From JAALLB01 sp964502215 (GTDB lineage Bacteria; Pseudomonadota; Alphaproteobacteria; Rhizobiales; Rhizobiaceae), in assembly GCA_964502215.1 (NCBI GenBank), contig CAZCUN010000012.1, positions 3,697 through 67,696 of the forward strand: 64,000 bases of DNA. Reading direction: 5' to 3'. The notes under the pieces are model-generated. The model was given only the letters and a program-made list of their open reading frames with translations, was not told where the DNA came from and made no database searches. Below are positions 16,959 through 25,972 of the stretch, one piece after another (position 1 is the stretch's first letter; every line of letters starts with the position of its first letter). The translations under genes were made by a program, and so were the position numbers.

Positions 16959-18470
16959 CTATGCTTGTTGACGTTTTTCGCGGCGGCGTTGAACAGAGGA
17001 AGGAATACGCATTGCTTCGCGATATTTTGCAACCGTGCGCCTAGCTATTTCAATGCCTGTTTCTTGCAAACGCAGTACGATTTGGTCATCAGACATGACT
17101 TTAACAGGGTTTTCAGCATCCACCATTTGTTTGATAATATGTTTCACACTTTGCGACGCATGGCCTTCATCCCCGTCACTGGCTGCAATTGAAGATGAGA
17201 AAAAATACTTAAGTTCAAAGATACCTTGATCACACATCAGGAATTTATTTGAAGTGACACGACTAATGGTTGATTCGTGCATTTTAATCGCCTCTGCAAC
17301 CGTCTTAAGATTAAGCGGGCGTAAATGCTCAATCCCTTCTGCAAAAAACATATCTTGTTGTTTAACAATCTCAGTTGCAACCTTAAGAATAGTTTGAGCG
17401 CGTTGGTCTAAACTCTTTGTAAGCCAACTTGCATTGCCCATACAATCAGCAATAAATTCTTTGCCTTCAGGTGTTTTAACTGAAGCTGTTAATTCTGTAT
17501 GATAGCTATGGTTTACCAAAACTTTTGGGAGCGTTTCTGGGTTTAGATCAATTGACCAACTACCATCCGTTTTTTGTTTAATAAGAACATCAGGCAAAAC
17601 ATTTTCTGAAAGAACCGGCTCATATTTTGCCGCAGGGCGAGGATCAAGTTCTTTAATCTCACGGATCATATCATTGAAATCTTCGCGGCTTACTTCACAA
17701 ACTTTCATGAGTTTTTCAAACTCACGTTTGGCAAGAAGCGGCAGGTTTTCAATAAGTTTTTCCATCGCAGGATCGAAGCGATTTTTCTCGCGTAATTGAA
17801 TAGCCAAACATTCATACAAATTACGTGCACCAATTCCAGTTGGCTCTAATGTTTGAAATTTTTTCAAAACCTCTTCTGCCTGCAACGGAGAGGCACCATT
17901 GAGTTTAGCAATCTCTTTGAGGTCTTCTTGAAAATAACCATCTTCTGTAAGCGCATGCGCAATATGGGTAGCAATTTCGCGTTCTTTTTGATTGCTAAAA
18001 GTCAGCATAATTTGCTCACCTATATGCTGAGTAAGACTTAGCGTTGCGCCAACGCTTGCAAGAAAATCTGCATTTTCAACATTACTAGAAGAAGTGCTAT
18101 TTGAAGAAGGGCTGCTCAGGCTTGCAGTACTTTCTGAATTTTCTGTATTCGCCTTTTCTGCGCCTGCAATACCTTCATCATAAACATTTTCAAAAGATGC
18201 ATCTAAGTCATTGGCTTTTTCGCCAGCATCAAGTTTCATCTCACTAGAGATACTCTCATCCTTAGTTTTGTTTGCTTCAGGCTCGAGATCATTTGAGATA
18301 CTGCGATTTTCATTCTCTAGTTCAAGCAGAGGGTTTTTCTCAATTTCATCTTGAACAAATTCTGATAATTCAATGTGACTATATTGAAGAAGTTTAATCG
18401 ATTGTGCCAGCTGTGGCGTCATCACCAAGGACTGGGATTGCTTTTGTTGTAAACGTGCCGTTAGCGCCAT
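16959..18470 (-). CDS. rpoN: RNA polymerase sigma-54 factor
   Basis: A 503-residue sigma-54. Region I is the Gln/Leu-rich MTPQLAQSIKLLQYSHIEL, which contacts activators. An acidic, Ser/Glu-rich region II spans roughly 55-130. Then come the core-binding domain (EEVLKKFQTLEPTGIGARNLYECL) and a helix-turn-helix (TVAEAIKMHESTISRVTSNKF). Near 475-486 is the RpoN box ARRTVAKYREAM, which reads the -24 element. It is flanked by lptB and hpf, the standard proteobacterial order. Promoters with -24/-12 elements were not searched systematically. Confidence 0.97.
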   Translation of the reverse strand: MALTARLQQKQSQSLVMTPQLAQSIKLLQYSHIELSEFVQDEIEKNPLLELENENRSISNDLEPEANKTKDESISSEMKLDAGEKANDLDASFENVYDEGIAGAEKANTENSESTASLSSPSSNSTSSSNVENADFLASVGATLSLTQHIGEQIMLTFSNQKEREIATHIAHALTEDGYFQEDLKEIAKLNGASPLQAEEVLKKFQTLEPTGIGARNLYECLAIQLREKNRFDPAMEKLIENLPLLAKREFEKLMKVCEVSREDFNDMIREIKELDPRPAAKYEPVLSENVLPDVLIKQKTDGSWSIDLNPETLPKVLVNHSYHTELTASVKTPEGKEFIADCMGNASWLTKSLDQRAQTILKVATEIVKQQDMFFAEGIEHLRPLNLKTVAEAIKMHESTISRVTSNKFLMCDQGIFELKYFFSSSIAASDGDEGHASQSVKHIIKQMVDAENPVKVMSDDQIVLRLQETGIEIARRTVAKYREAMRIPSSVQRRREKRQQA

Positions 18471-18546
18471 TTTATTTCCTACCTGTCACCGAAGAGCTCT
18501 TGTTAATTGGCTCTTTTCCTACAGTGAAAATAACACAAACACCTTC

Positions 18547-19440
18547 CTAAAGAGTAAATTGCTCCCCAAGGTAAAGACGACGCACATCAGCATTTTGGAC
18601 AATTTCATTTGGGCTACCATGCGTCAAAACATTGCCTGCATGGATGATATAAGCGCGGTCAATAAGTCCAAGCGTTTCACGTACGTTGTGATCTGTAATC
18701 AGAACCCCAATCCCGCGTTGTGTCAGATGGCGAACTAAATCTTGAATGTCACCAACCGCAATAGGATCAACACCAGCAAAAGGTTCATCCAAAAGCATGA
18801 AGGTTGGACGAGTTGCCAGGGCACGAGCAATTTCACAACGTCTTCGCTCACCACCAGAAAGCGCAATCGAAGGAGACTTTCTAAGGTGCTTGATTGAAAA
18901 TTCATCAAGTAAGGCGTCTAATTGACGTTCACGCTCTTTTCGGTTGGGTTCAACAACCTCAAGCACAGCACGAATATTATTTTCAACACTTAAGCCTCTG
19001 AAAATACTAGCTTCTTGGGGTAAATATCCAATACCAAGACGCGCTCTACGATACATAGGCGTCTTTGTAATATCATGCCCATTAAGCTCAATTTTACCTG
19101 CGTCAGCCTGCACAAGACCGGTAATCATATAAAAACTTGTCGTCTTACCAGCGCCATTTGGACCAAGCAATCCAACCGCTTCACCACGCCTGACGCCAAG
19201 GGTGACATTCTCAACAACCTTGCGTCCTTTATAGCTTTTTTGAATACCAGAAACACTCAAAACCCCTTCTCGAGATCTTGGTTGACGGCTAGGTTGAGAG
19301 CTTTGTTGGATTGTAGCAGGTGCTGCAATGGTAATTTCTGGCGCATTATTTTCACTCCCTTCAAGGGGAGCATCCGCCCAATTTACTTTGCGTGCTTTTG
19401 GCTTTTTTACCAAGCCAGATATGTTTTTGAGAAAACCCAA
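18547..19440 (-). CDS. lptB: LPS export ABC transporter ATPase LptB
   Basis: ATPase of the LptB2FG complex that drives lipopolysaccharide extraction from the inner membrane. Of 297 residues, the first 55 or so form a low-complexity extension absent from enterobacterial LptB. Walker A GPNGAGKT is at 93-100, the signature is LSGGERRRCEIARAL, and Walker B is FMLLDEPFAGVDP. The YLPQEASIFRGLSVENNI segment is typical of LptB. The start is TTG with GGAAA upstream. It follows lptC and lptA, with 89 bases between lptA and lptB. Confidence 0.95.
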   Translation of the reverse strand: MGFLKNISGLVKKPKARKVNWADAPLEGSENNAPEITIAAPATIQQSSQPSRQPRSREGVLSVSGIQKSYKGRKVVENVTLGVRRGEAVGLLGPNGAGKTTSFYMITGLVQADAGKIELNGHDITKTPMYRRARLGIGYLPQEASIFRGLSVENNIRAVLEVVEPNRKERERQLDALLDEFSIKHLRKSPSIALSGGERRRCEIARALATRPTFMLLDEPFAGVDPIAVGDIQDLVRHLTQRGIGVLITDHNVRETLGLIDRAYIIHAGNVLTHGSPNEIVQNADVRRLYLGEQFTL

Positions 19441-19529
19441 AGTGAAATTTCCAGTATACGATTTGTTAGCTATAATTACATGAATTTAAGGATTTTGTCG
19501 TTATTCATTCAAGTTTGGCATGTGGAAAA

Positions 19530-20087
19530 TTAATTGCGCGATTTTGGTGTTAGAAGAATTTTCACGCGGCCACCAGAACTGCCAGACGATGAACCACAAG
19601 GTGTAATTTTGGACACATTAGTTTTTAAATTAACAGTTACCTTACAAGCAGAAAGCACATTGCCTGTTTGGCTAACAACAACATTGCCTGTCATTAAAAC
19701 AGTTTCATTGATCATATTAATAGTCGCTTTATCTGCAGAAACTTTATTTTCGCCTGCGCGCACCGCAACTTTACCAGCCGCTTCAATTTGGCGAATCCCA
19801 CTTTTAGTTTTGCCTTTTTCATTAGCACGTTCATAAAATACTTTAATGCGCGTTGCCCGCATTAAAGTTTTGCCCTGAACAACGCTTACATTACCCGTTA
19901 AGAGCGCTGTATTTTGATCATCAATGATTTCAAGTTTATCTGCTTCAATTTGGATCGGATCATTATTATTACCAATACCCTTAAAGGCACCACCAGCAGA
20001 TTGGGCAAAGCCAGTATTTGCAGTTAAAATAACAAAGGTAAAAGCGATCAGCGCATGGCTAATTATCTTATTAATTTTGGTCATCAT
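19530..20087 (-). CDS. lptA: LPS transport periplasmic protein LptA (OstA-like)
   Basis: A 185-residue periplasmic protein with a signal peptide (IISHALIAFTFVILTANTGFAQS). It is followed by OstA beta-jellyroll repeats: NDPIQIEADKLEI, ALLTGNVSVVQGKTLMRA and VLMTGNVVVSQTGNVL. It forms the bridge that carries LPS from LptC to the outer-membrane LptDE complex. The C-terminus ends in a Gly/Ser linker plus a basic tail. Its start overlaps the lptC end by 17 bases. Confidence 0.9.
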   Translation of the reverse strand: MMTKINKIISHALIAFTFVILTANTGFAQSAGGAFKGIGNNNDPIQIEADKLEIIDDQNTALLTGNVSVVQGKTLMRATRIKVFYERANEKGKTKSGIRQIEAAGKVAVRAGENKVSADKATINMINETVLMTGNVVVSQTGNVLSACKVTVNLKTNVSKITPCGSSSGSSGGRVKILLTPKSRN

Positions 20088-20838
20088 CTGGATTTGCTTT
20101 CTTTAGTTCATCTGGTCTGAGCGTCATTCTCACGCTACCTTCAAAAATTAGCTTATTGCCACCATCTTCAACCATCATTGCATCTGATGTAATATCGGCT
20201 TGTGGGCTTTTAGCATCAATCGGGTTGTTGGTATGCATAATTGAATTGCCAATATCAACGCTTGCATCTTGTAGCTTAAGCACCATACCGTTTGAGGTCA
20301 CGAGGTTTACTGTCTTTGTCAGTTCAAGCGTTTTAGCATCTGCATCATAAACACCATTGCCAGCAGTAATCGTTGCTGTGATTTTATCGGTCATAGGTAG
20401 TTCTGCATTAATCTCTTCAAGCTCAACCTGATTAGGATTATTGGCATCTTGTACAGCTCTTGTTGCAGTCAAATTATAGGGGCGTTTTTCTTTATCAAAG
20501 CCACTCAGCTCAGGGTTTTCCATCACCAGTTTTCCATCACTAAGATTGATGCTTTCAACAGCGACCTCAGGCACATTTGCTGATTTGATTACAAGTGTGC
20601 CAGCAATGATTAATATCACAAGCAGACCAAAAACAGGAAAAGCCATTTTCCAGAACTTAACTTTAGTAGAGTGCCTCAGGGCGGCATTATATTCAGTTTC
20701 ACGATTATCAGTAGAAATAAAATCAAGATTAGAAGACGCAGGCATCTGTCGAGCCTGCGGCGCAGCGGGATTAACGCCAGCACTTTGAGGCACGTACTGC
20801 CCCTGTGTCAGGTTTTGATTTTGAAACTGGTTACTCAA
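20071..20838 (-). CDS. lptC: LPS export protein LptC
   Basis: A 255-residue inner-membrane protein. A cytoplasmic Gln/Pro-rich N-terminus of about 65 residues precedes one transmembrane helix (FPVFGLLVILIIAGTLVI). A periplasmic LptC jellyroll follows, with LVMENPELSGFDKEKRPYNLTATRA and a VYDADAKTLEL repeat. It accepts LPS from LptB2FG and passes it to LptA, whose gene overlaps its 3' end. Sequence conservation in LptC is low, so the call relies on context as well as domain pattern. Confidence 0.9.
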   Translation of the reverse strand: MSNQFQNQNLTQGQYVPQSAGVNPAAPQARQMPASSNLDFISTDNRETEYNAALRHSTKVKFWKMAFPVFGLLVILIIAGTLVIKSANVPEVAVESINLSDGKLVMENPELSGFDKEKRPYNLTATRAVQDANNPNQVELEEINAELPMTDKITATITAGNGVYDADAKTLELTKTVNLVTSNGMVLKLQDASVDIGNSIMHTNNPIDAKSPQADITSDAMMVEDGGNKLIFEGSVRMTLRPDELKKANPDDDQN

Positions 20839-20908
20839 GAAACATGCCTCACCTTATCTTGCAATATATTACAACAGCTTCATGGTCATAATAGGGCTTT
20901 GTTAAAGC

Positions 20909-21523
20909 TTAACTATGAGCAAATATGTCTGTTTCTGGCCAACCTGCTAAATCAAGGCGGCAGCGTGTAGGTAAGAAATTGAAGCATTCTTTTGCAAGCG
21001 CGCTTCGCCCTTCACGTTCTAGGCGTTTTTCAAGATGAGCCATCAACTCATGTAAGTGAAGAACATCAGAAGCAGCATATTCCAACTGTGCTTGGCTCAA
21101 TGTTTCTGCTGCCCAATCAGAACTTTGTTGTTGTTTTGAAATATCAACACCAATAAATTCACGTACAATGTCTTTTAGCCCATGACGGTCTGTATAAGTG
21201 CGCGTCAGTTTTGAAGCAATTTTTGTGCAATACACATTATTAGTAGAAATCCCTAAGCCATGTTCAAGCACTGCAACATCAAAACGGCCGAAGTGAAAAA
21301 TTATGGTTCTCTTTGGGTCTTCCATCAAAGCTTTAAGGTTTGGTGCTTCGGTTTGACCTTTAGCAATTTGCACTACGTCAGCAGTGCCATCACCAGGTGA
21401 AAGCTGCACAACGCATAATCTGTCACGTAAGGGGTTTAATCCTAAGGTTTCTGTATCGACTGCAATCGAGTCGTGGTAATTATCCAAATTGGGTAGATCG
21501 CCTTTATGAAAACGGATTGTCAC
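20909..21523 (-). CDS. rnd: Ribonuclease D (short, catalytic domain only)
   Basis: A 204-residue DEDD-family 3'-5' exoribonuclease. The Exo I motif AVDTETLGL gives Asp23 and Glu25, Exo II is IFHFGRFDVAVL, and Exo III is LEYAASDVLHLHELM. The HRDC domains of enterobacterial RNase D are absent, as in many alphaproteobacterial forms. It is thought to trim the 3' ends of tRNA and other small RNAs. It is the gene upstream of lptC, 70 bases away. Confidence 0.9.
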   Translation of the reverse strand: MTIRFHKGDLPNLDNYHDSIAVDTETLGLNPLRDRLCVVQLSPGDGTADVVQIAKGQTEAPNLKALMEDPKRTIIFHFGRFDVAVLEHGLGISTNNVYCTKIASKLTRTYTDRHGLKDIVREFIGVDISKQQQSSDWAAETLSQAQLEYAASDVLHLHELMAHLEKRLEREGRSALAKECFNFLPTRCRLDLAGWPETDIFAHS

Positions 21524-21571
21524 CGTGTTTCCCCTTTATCATTGTTATTTTTTTCTTATAGCCTGAATAGC

Positions 21572-22402
21572 CTAAACCGACAAATCAACTGATATGCCTG
21601 GAATCCAATCATATAAAAGTGCAAAAAGTAGAAGCCCTAACGCTATGCGGTAGATCGTAAAGATTAAAAAACTTGAGCGTTTTACAAAAGCCATCAAAAA
21701 GGCAATCGCGGCAAGCGCTGCAAAAAATGTTAACACGGCCGCTAAAATAGCATCGTTTGAAATCTCTATACCCTGTTCAATCGCATCAAGCGTTACAAAG
21801 GCACCAGCCCCTGCAATTGCTGGAATACCAAGAAGAAACGAAAACCTTGCAGCTTCAGGTCGAGAAAAGCCCATGAAACGTGCTGCCGTCATTGTAATTC
21901 CAGAACGTGAAGTTCCAGGAATAAGAGCTAATGCCTGAGCAAAGCCCATCGTAACAGCAGGAGACATTTTCATATCTTCCATGACTTTTGTCTGTTTGCC
22001 AATGTAATCTGCCACATACATTAAGATGCCAAAGATAATAGCGTTCCATGCAATGACTTCAACAGAGCGAAGGCCATCGCCATATCCTGACTTTTTCAAA
22101 AACAATCCAAAAGCAACTGCTGGTATCGTTGCGACAATAATATAAAGAGCCATTCGTGAGTTATCATTCATACGCAGTCGTAATAAATCCAACCCACCAG
22201 CAATCAGTTTTAAAACATCACGCCAGAAATAGACTATAACAGCAAAGAGTGAACCAATATGCACCATCACATCTGTTACTTGGCCCTGATCAGGCCAGCC
22301 TGTAATTGCAGGAATGAGCGCCAAATGACCAGATGATGATATGGGTAAAAATTCGGTAATACCTTGTACAATAGCAAGGACAATAATTTGTTCAGGTGTC
22401 AT
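21572..22402 (-). CDS. uppP: Undecaprenyl-diphosphatase UppP (BacA)
   Basis: Integral inner-membrane phosphatase of 276 residues with about eight helices that regenerates undecaprenyl phosphate for peptidoglycan and other envelope polymers. The catalytic motifs are VQGITEFLPISSSGHL near the N-terminus and ALIPGTSRSGITMTAARFMGFSR in the middle. I chose ATG at 22402, which has AGGAAA five bases before it; an in-frame upstream start at 22435 would add 11 residues with no family similarity. It is divergent from the GST gene. Confidence 0.96.
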   Translation of the reverse strand: MTPEQIIVLAIVQGITEFLPISSSGHLALIPAITGWPDQGQVTDVMVHIGSLFAVIVYFWRDVLKLIAGGLDLLRLRMNDNSRMALYIIVATIPAVAFGLFLKKSGYGDGLRSVEVIAWNAIIFGILMYVADYIGKQTKVMEDMKMSPAVTMGFAQALALIPGTSRSGITMTAARFMGFSRPEAARFSFLLGIPAIAGAGAFVTLDAIEQGIEISNDAILAAVLTFFAALAAIAFLMAFVKRSSFLIFTIYRIALGLLLFALLYDWIPGISVDLSV

Positions 22403-22539
22403 CAAGTTTCCTAAAGTGTGCAGATTTACTTGCACGAGACTTCACGTCTCTTTATTGTTTCGGGAACGCAATACTGATTCCTGTCCTGTTTTTCATGTTC
22501 GCGTCATAATTTCCAGTGGATTTATAAGTAATAGGCCTT

Positions 22540-23232
22540 ATGCACACACTCTATCACCATACAATGTCTGCCAGCTCACGCTATATTCGTTTGATTTTGG
22601 CTGAATATTCACAAAATGTCCGCTTGCTAGAAGAAAAGCCATGGGAGCGCAGGATGGAATTTCTGCAAATAAATCCAGCAGGCACTCTTCCAGTGCTCAT
22701 GGTTGGGGAAGGCCAGTTTATTTCAGGCGGGGTCGTAATTGGCGAATATCTCGATGAAACCAATGGTGCAATGATGCGTGATAAACGCTTGCTTTCAGAA
22801 AAATCATTAGAACGCGCAGAAACAAGACGTTTGATAGAGTGGTTTTTAGTTAAGTTTGATGCAGAAGTTACGCGCTATATTGTGCAGGAACGGATTTTTA
22901 AACAGCTGATGAGCCAACAAGAAGGCGGTGGCGCACCAGATTCAAATACCATACGTGCAGCGCGGGCCAATCTAAAAAACCATATGAAATATTTATCAGC
23001 CCTTGTTACATCAAGAAATTGGCTTTCTGGTAATACAATTTCAGCTGCAGATTTAGCCGCCGCCGCCGCAATTTCAGTGGTTGATTATTTAGGTGAAGTA
23101 CAATGGGAAGATGAGCCTGTTGCTAAAGAGTGGTTTGCAACGATTAAATCCAGACCTTCTTATCGCCAATTATTAGAAGATAAAGTTTTGGGCTTCCCAC
23201 CAGCATCGCATTATACAGATCTGGATTTTTAA
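22540..23232 (+). CDS. Glutathione S-transferase family protein
   Basis: A 230-residue cytosolic GST-like protein. The N-terminal thioredoxin fold has SASSRYIRLILAEYS and the cis-Pro region INPAGTLPVLM. The C-terminal helical domain has NWLSGNTISAADLAAAAAISVVDYLGEV, with the N-capping box typical of GSTs. The catalytic Ser or Tyr cannot be assigned with certainty; Ser10-12 are candidates. The substrate is unknown. queG begins three bases after its stop, so they form an operon. An internal start at ATG 22564 is possible. Confidence 0.88.
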   Translation: MHTLYHHTMSASSRYIRLILAEYSQNVRLLEEKPWERRMEFLQINPAGTLPVLMVGEGQFISGGVVIGEYLDETNGAMMRDKRLLSEKSLERAETRRLIEWFLVKFDAEVTRYIVQERIFKQLMSQQEGGGAPDSNTIRAARANLKNHMKYLSALVTSRNWLSGNTISAADLAAAAAISVVDYLGEVQWEDEPVAKEWFATIKSRPSYRQLLEDKVLGFPPASHYTDLDF

Positions 23233-23235
23233 TCC

Positions 23236-24360
23236 TTGGCTGCAAAGCAAAAACTAAAAACAGACTTATTGGCGAGGTCTAAATCTTTAGGCTTTGATAT
23301 TTGCCAAATTACGAAAGCTGAACTTCCCAATGAAATTGGTGAGAAGCTTGAACAAAGTGTTGCGCTTAACCACCACGCTACAATGGGTTGGATGGAAACA
23401 ACCCTCGAGCGGCGTAAATCACCAACTGCAATGTGGGATGAGGCAAAAACTGCCATTATGCTAGGCATGAATTATGGGCCAGACGTCAATCCACTTCGAA
23501 CGCTCGATCAAAAGTCAAAAGCAACCATTTCAGTTTATGCGCGCAACCGTGATTATCATGATATCATCAAAGGTAAACTAAAAACACTTGCAAGCTGGCT
23601 TGCAGCTCAAACCAAAGAAGATGTGAAGGTCTTCGTTGATACAGCGCCTTTGATGGAAAAACCGCTAGCAAAACAAGCAGGTCTTGGCTGGCAGGGAAAG
23701 CATACTAATTTAGTATCACGCGAATTTGGCTCTTGGCTGTTTTTGGGTTCAATTCTAACCAAAGCAGAATTAGAAAATGATAGTGAAGAAGAAGATCACT
23801 GTGGGTCTTGTCAGTCCTGTCTTAATATTTGCCCGACAAAGGCTTTTCCAGCCCCTTATCAATTGGATGCTGGCCGCTGTATTTCTTATCTTACAATTGA
23901 GCATGATGGCCCAATTCCACATGAGTTTCGCGAAGCCATGGGCAACCGTATTTATGGTTGCGATGATTGTTTAGCGATTTGCCCTTGGAATAAATATGCG
24001 CAACAAACATCTGAACTAAAACTACAAGCCAGAGATGATTTACTGGCACCTGATTTGGCAGGACTAGCACAGTTAAATGATGCAGGTTTTAGAAAGAAGT
24101 TTTCAGGCTCTCCGATTAAGCGAATTGGTAGAGATAGATTTTTAAGAAACGTCATGATTGCTATTGGTAATTCGAACGACCAATCTCTAAAAGCCATCGC
24201 GCATGAAAATAGTCATGATGAAAACGCCATTGTACGAGCTTCAAGTGTTTGGGCGCTTTCTAAGCTTGAAGATAAGCAGGTCTTTGCCAATATGCGTATT
24301 GAAGCCTTGAAAAAAGAAACAGACGAAAACGTGCGGCAGGAATGGAATGATTATGAGTAA
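23236..24360 (+). CDS. queG: Epoxyqueuosine reductase
   Basis: A 374-residue cobalamin-dependent iron-sulfur enzyme that reduces epoxyqueuosine to queuosine in tRNA. The N-terminal domain carries MGWMETTLERR and VDTAPLMEKPLAKQAGLGWQGKHTN. Two [4Fe-4S] motifs are present, CGSCQSCLNICPTKAF and CDDCLAICPWNKYA. The C-terminal HEAT-like part binds tRNA. The start is TTG directly after the GST stop. Its end overlaps the SDR gene by eight bases. No other queuosine gene is in the window. Confidence 0.95.
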   Translation: MAAKQKLKTDLLARSKSLGFDICQITKAELPNEIGEKLEQSVALNHHATMGWMETTLERRKSPTAMWDEAKTAIMLGMNYGPDVNPLRTLDQKSKATISVYARNRDYHDIIKGKLKTLASWLAAQTKEDVKVFVDTAPLMEKPLAKQAGLGWQGKHTNLVSREFGSWLFLGSILTKAELENDSEEEDHCGSCQSCLNICPTKAFPAPYQLDAGRCISYLTIEHDGPIPHEFREAMGNRIYGCDDCLAICPWNKYAQQTSELKLQARDDLLAPDLAGLAQLNDAGFRKKFSGSPIKRIGRDRFLRNVMIAIGNSNDQSLKAIAHENSHDENAIVRASSVWALSKLEDKQVFANMRIEALKKETDENVRQEWNDYE

Positions 24361-25225
24361 GAGGCTTTTTATATTTGGATTTGGATTTTCATCAAAAGCA
24401 ATTGCTGAACAGGCAAAAAATGATTTTGACGTAATATGCGGAACATCACGTTCAATAGAAAAAATCCAATTGCTGCGTTCACAAGGGTTTCAAGCAGAAA
24501 TTTTTGATGGGGAAACAACTGTTGAGTTAAAAGCGCAACTCAAAGATACAACACATATTGTCATATCAATATCACCCGGTGATGAAGACCCTGTATTAAA
24601 GGCTTTCCCAAATTTGATTGAGCTATGCCCTAATCTTGAGTGGATAGGTTATCTATCAACTGTTGGAGTTTATGGTCATCATGACGGTGCATGGGTTGAT
24701 GAGACAAGCGAATTACGACCGGTTTCCAAACGTTCTTTACAACGTGTTGAGGCAGAACAGGCTTGGATAAAGCTTGCAAAATCAGGCAACATTCCATTCA
24801 GTATTTTTAGATTATCTGGCATTTATGGCACAGGTCGCAATTGGTTCATCAACATCGAAAAAGGCACTTCTCGTCGGTTGATAAAACCAGGGCAAGTCTT
24901 TAACCGCATTCATAATGAAGACATTGGACAGGCGGTTACACTTGCAATGCGTAAAAACATTGGGGAGATTTTCAACATCACTGATGATGACCCAGCCCCG
25001 CCGCAAGATGTAGTGACTTATGCGCATGAGCTGATGAATAAGACGCCACCGCCAGAAGTTGATTTTGAGACAGCAGATATTTCTCCTATGGCACGTAGTT
25101 TTTATGGAGAAAACAAGCGTGTTCGTAATCAAAAATCTAAAGAACTTCTGGGCATGGAATATAAGTGGCCAAATTATAAAACATCCCTAAAGCGTTTATG
25201 GGATGAGGGAAGTTGGAAAACCTAA
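24353..25225 (+). CDS. SDR family NAD(P)-binding protein (YeeZ-like)
   Basis: A 290-residue extended short-chain dehydrogenase-like protein. The N-terminal dinucleotide fold has LFIFGFGFSSKAIAEQ (GxGxxS variant). It continues with YLSTVGVYGHHDGAWVDE and RLSGIYGTGRN, resembling the YeeZ/epimerase branch. The usual YxxxK is not clear, so the catalytic activity is uncertain. ATG at 24353 overlaps the queG stop; an in-frame ATG six bases earlier is equally possible. It is cotranscribed with GST and queG. Confidence 0.8.
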   Translation: MSKRLFIFGFGFSSKAIAEQAKNDFDVICGTSRSIEKIQLLRSQGFQAEIFDGETTVELKAQLKDTTHIVISISPGDEDPVLKAFPNLIELCPNLEWIGYLSTVGVYGHHDGAWVDETSELRPVSKRSLQRVEAEQAWIKLAKSGNIPFSIFRLSGIYGTGRNWFINIEKGTSRRLIKPGQVFNRIHNEDIGQAVTLAMRKNIGEIFNITDDDPAPPQDVVTYAHELMNKTPPPEVDFETADISPMARSFYGENKRVRNQKSKELLGMEYKWPNYKTSLKRLWDEGSWKT

Positions 25226-25295
25226 GTTTATTTACGCAAACTTGAGCTTGCTGAAGGGCTAGACTCTATGCGCCAATCATGCGAATTCATTTGCC

Positions 25296-25961
25296 ATGAG
25301 TGAGAAGCTAGAAATCAAGATTTGCGGACTGTCTACCAATGAAAGCATTGATGCTATTATTGCAGGGCGCGCTACGCATTTAGGCTTTATTTTTTTTGAA
25401 AAAAGCCCGCGTCATATTACACTAGAGCAAGCGTGTTCTTTATCAAATCATGCAGGCAAACGTGTTTTAAAAGTTGCAGTCAGCGTTAATGCTGATGACG
25501 AGTATATGGCTGATATTGTTGAAGCCATGCAGCCTGATATTTTACAGCTTCACGGCAGTGAGAGTGTTGCGCGAGTTAAAGAGCTAAAAGTCCGCTACGG
25601 CCTTCCAATTATGAAAGCCTTTGCTATCAGCGAAAAATCCGACTTTGAAAAAGTAACGCCTTATATTGGTGTTGCAGATAGGCTTTTGTTTGATGCAAAG
25701 CCACCAAAGGGGTCAGATTTACCAGGGGGTAATGGTGTCGCATTTGATTGGGAAATCATGGACGCTTTACCCAAAGATGTGCCATATATGTTATCGGGTG
25801 GTTTGGATGCTTCAAACGTATGTGAAGCGCTAAGCCGCTCTGGTGCAAATGCTGTTGATATTTCATCAGGGGTTGAAAGCGCTGCGGGCGTAAAAGATAT
25901 TAAATTAATTGAAGATTTTTTGGCGACATGTCACGATTGTGGCAATGCCAATCTTGGGTAA
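25296..25961 (+). CDS. trpF: Phosphoribosylanthranilate isomerase
   Basis: Tryptophan-pathway isomerase of 221 residues with a TIM barrel. It converts N-(5'-phosphoribosyl)anthranilate to CdRP. The N-terminal LEIKICGLST supplies the catalytic Cys. LQLHGSE, LLFDAKPPKG (catalytic Asp) and LSGGLDASNV with VDISSGVES line the phosphate and active sites. It heads a trpF-trpB-trpA-accD-folC run typical of Hyphomicrobiales, with eleven bases between its stop and the trpB start. Confidence 0.97.
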   Translation: MSEKLEIKICGLSTNESIDAIIAGRATHLGFIFFEKSPRHITLEQACSLSNHAGKRVLKVAVSVNADDEYMADIVEAMQPDILQLHGSESVARVKELKVRYGLPIMKAFAISEKSDFEKVTPYIGVADRLLFDAKPPKGSDLPGGNGVAFDWEIMDALPKDVPYMLSGGLDASNVCEALSRSGANAVDISSGVESAAGVKDIKLIEDFLATCHDCGNANLG

Positions 25962-25972
25962 GGAATAAAGTT

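Noticed and set aside
18497..18525. AAGAGC/GCTCTT inverted repeat before rpoN
   Set aside because: Short stem, long loop, no T-run; likely chance.
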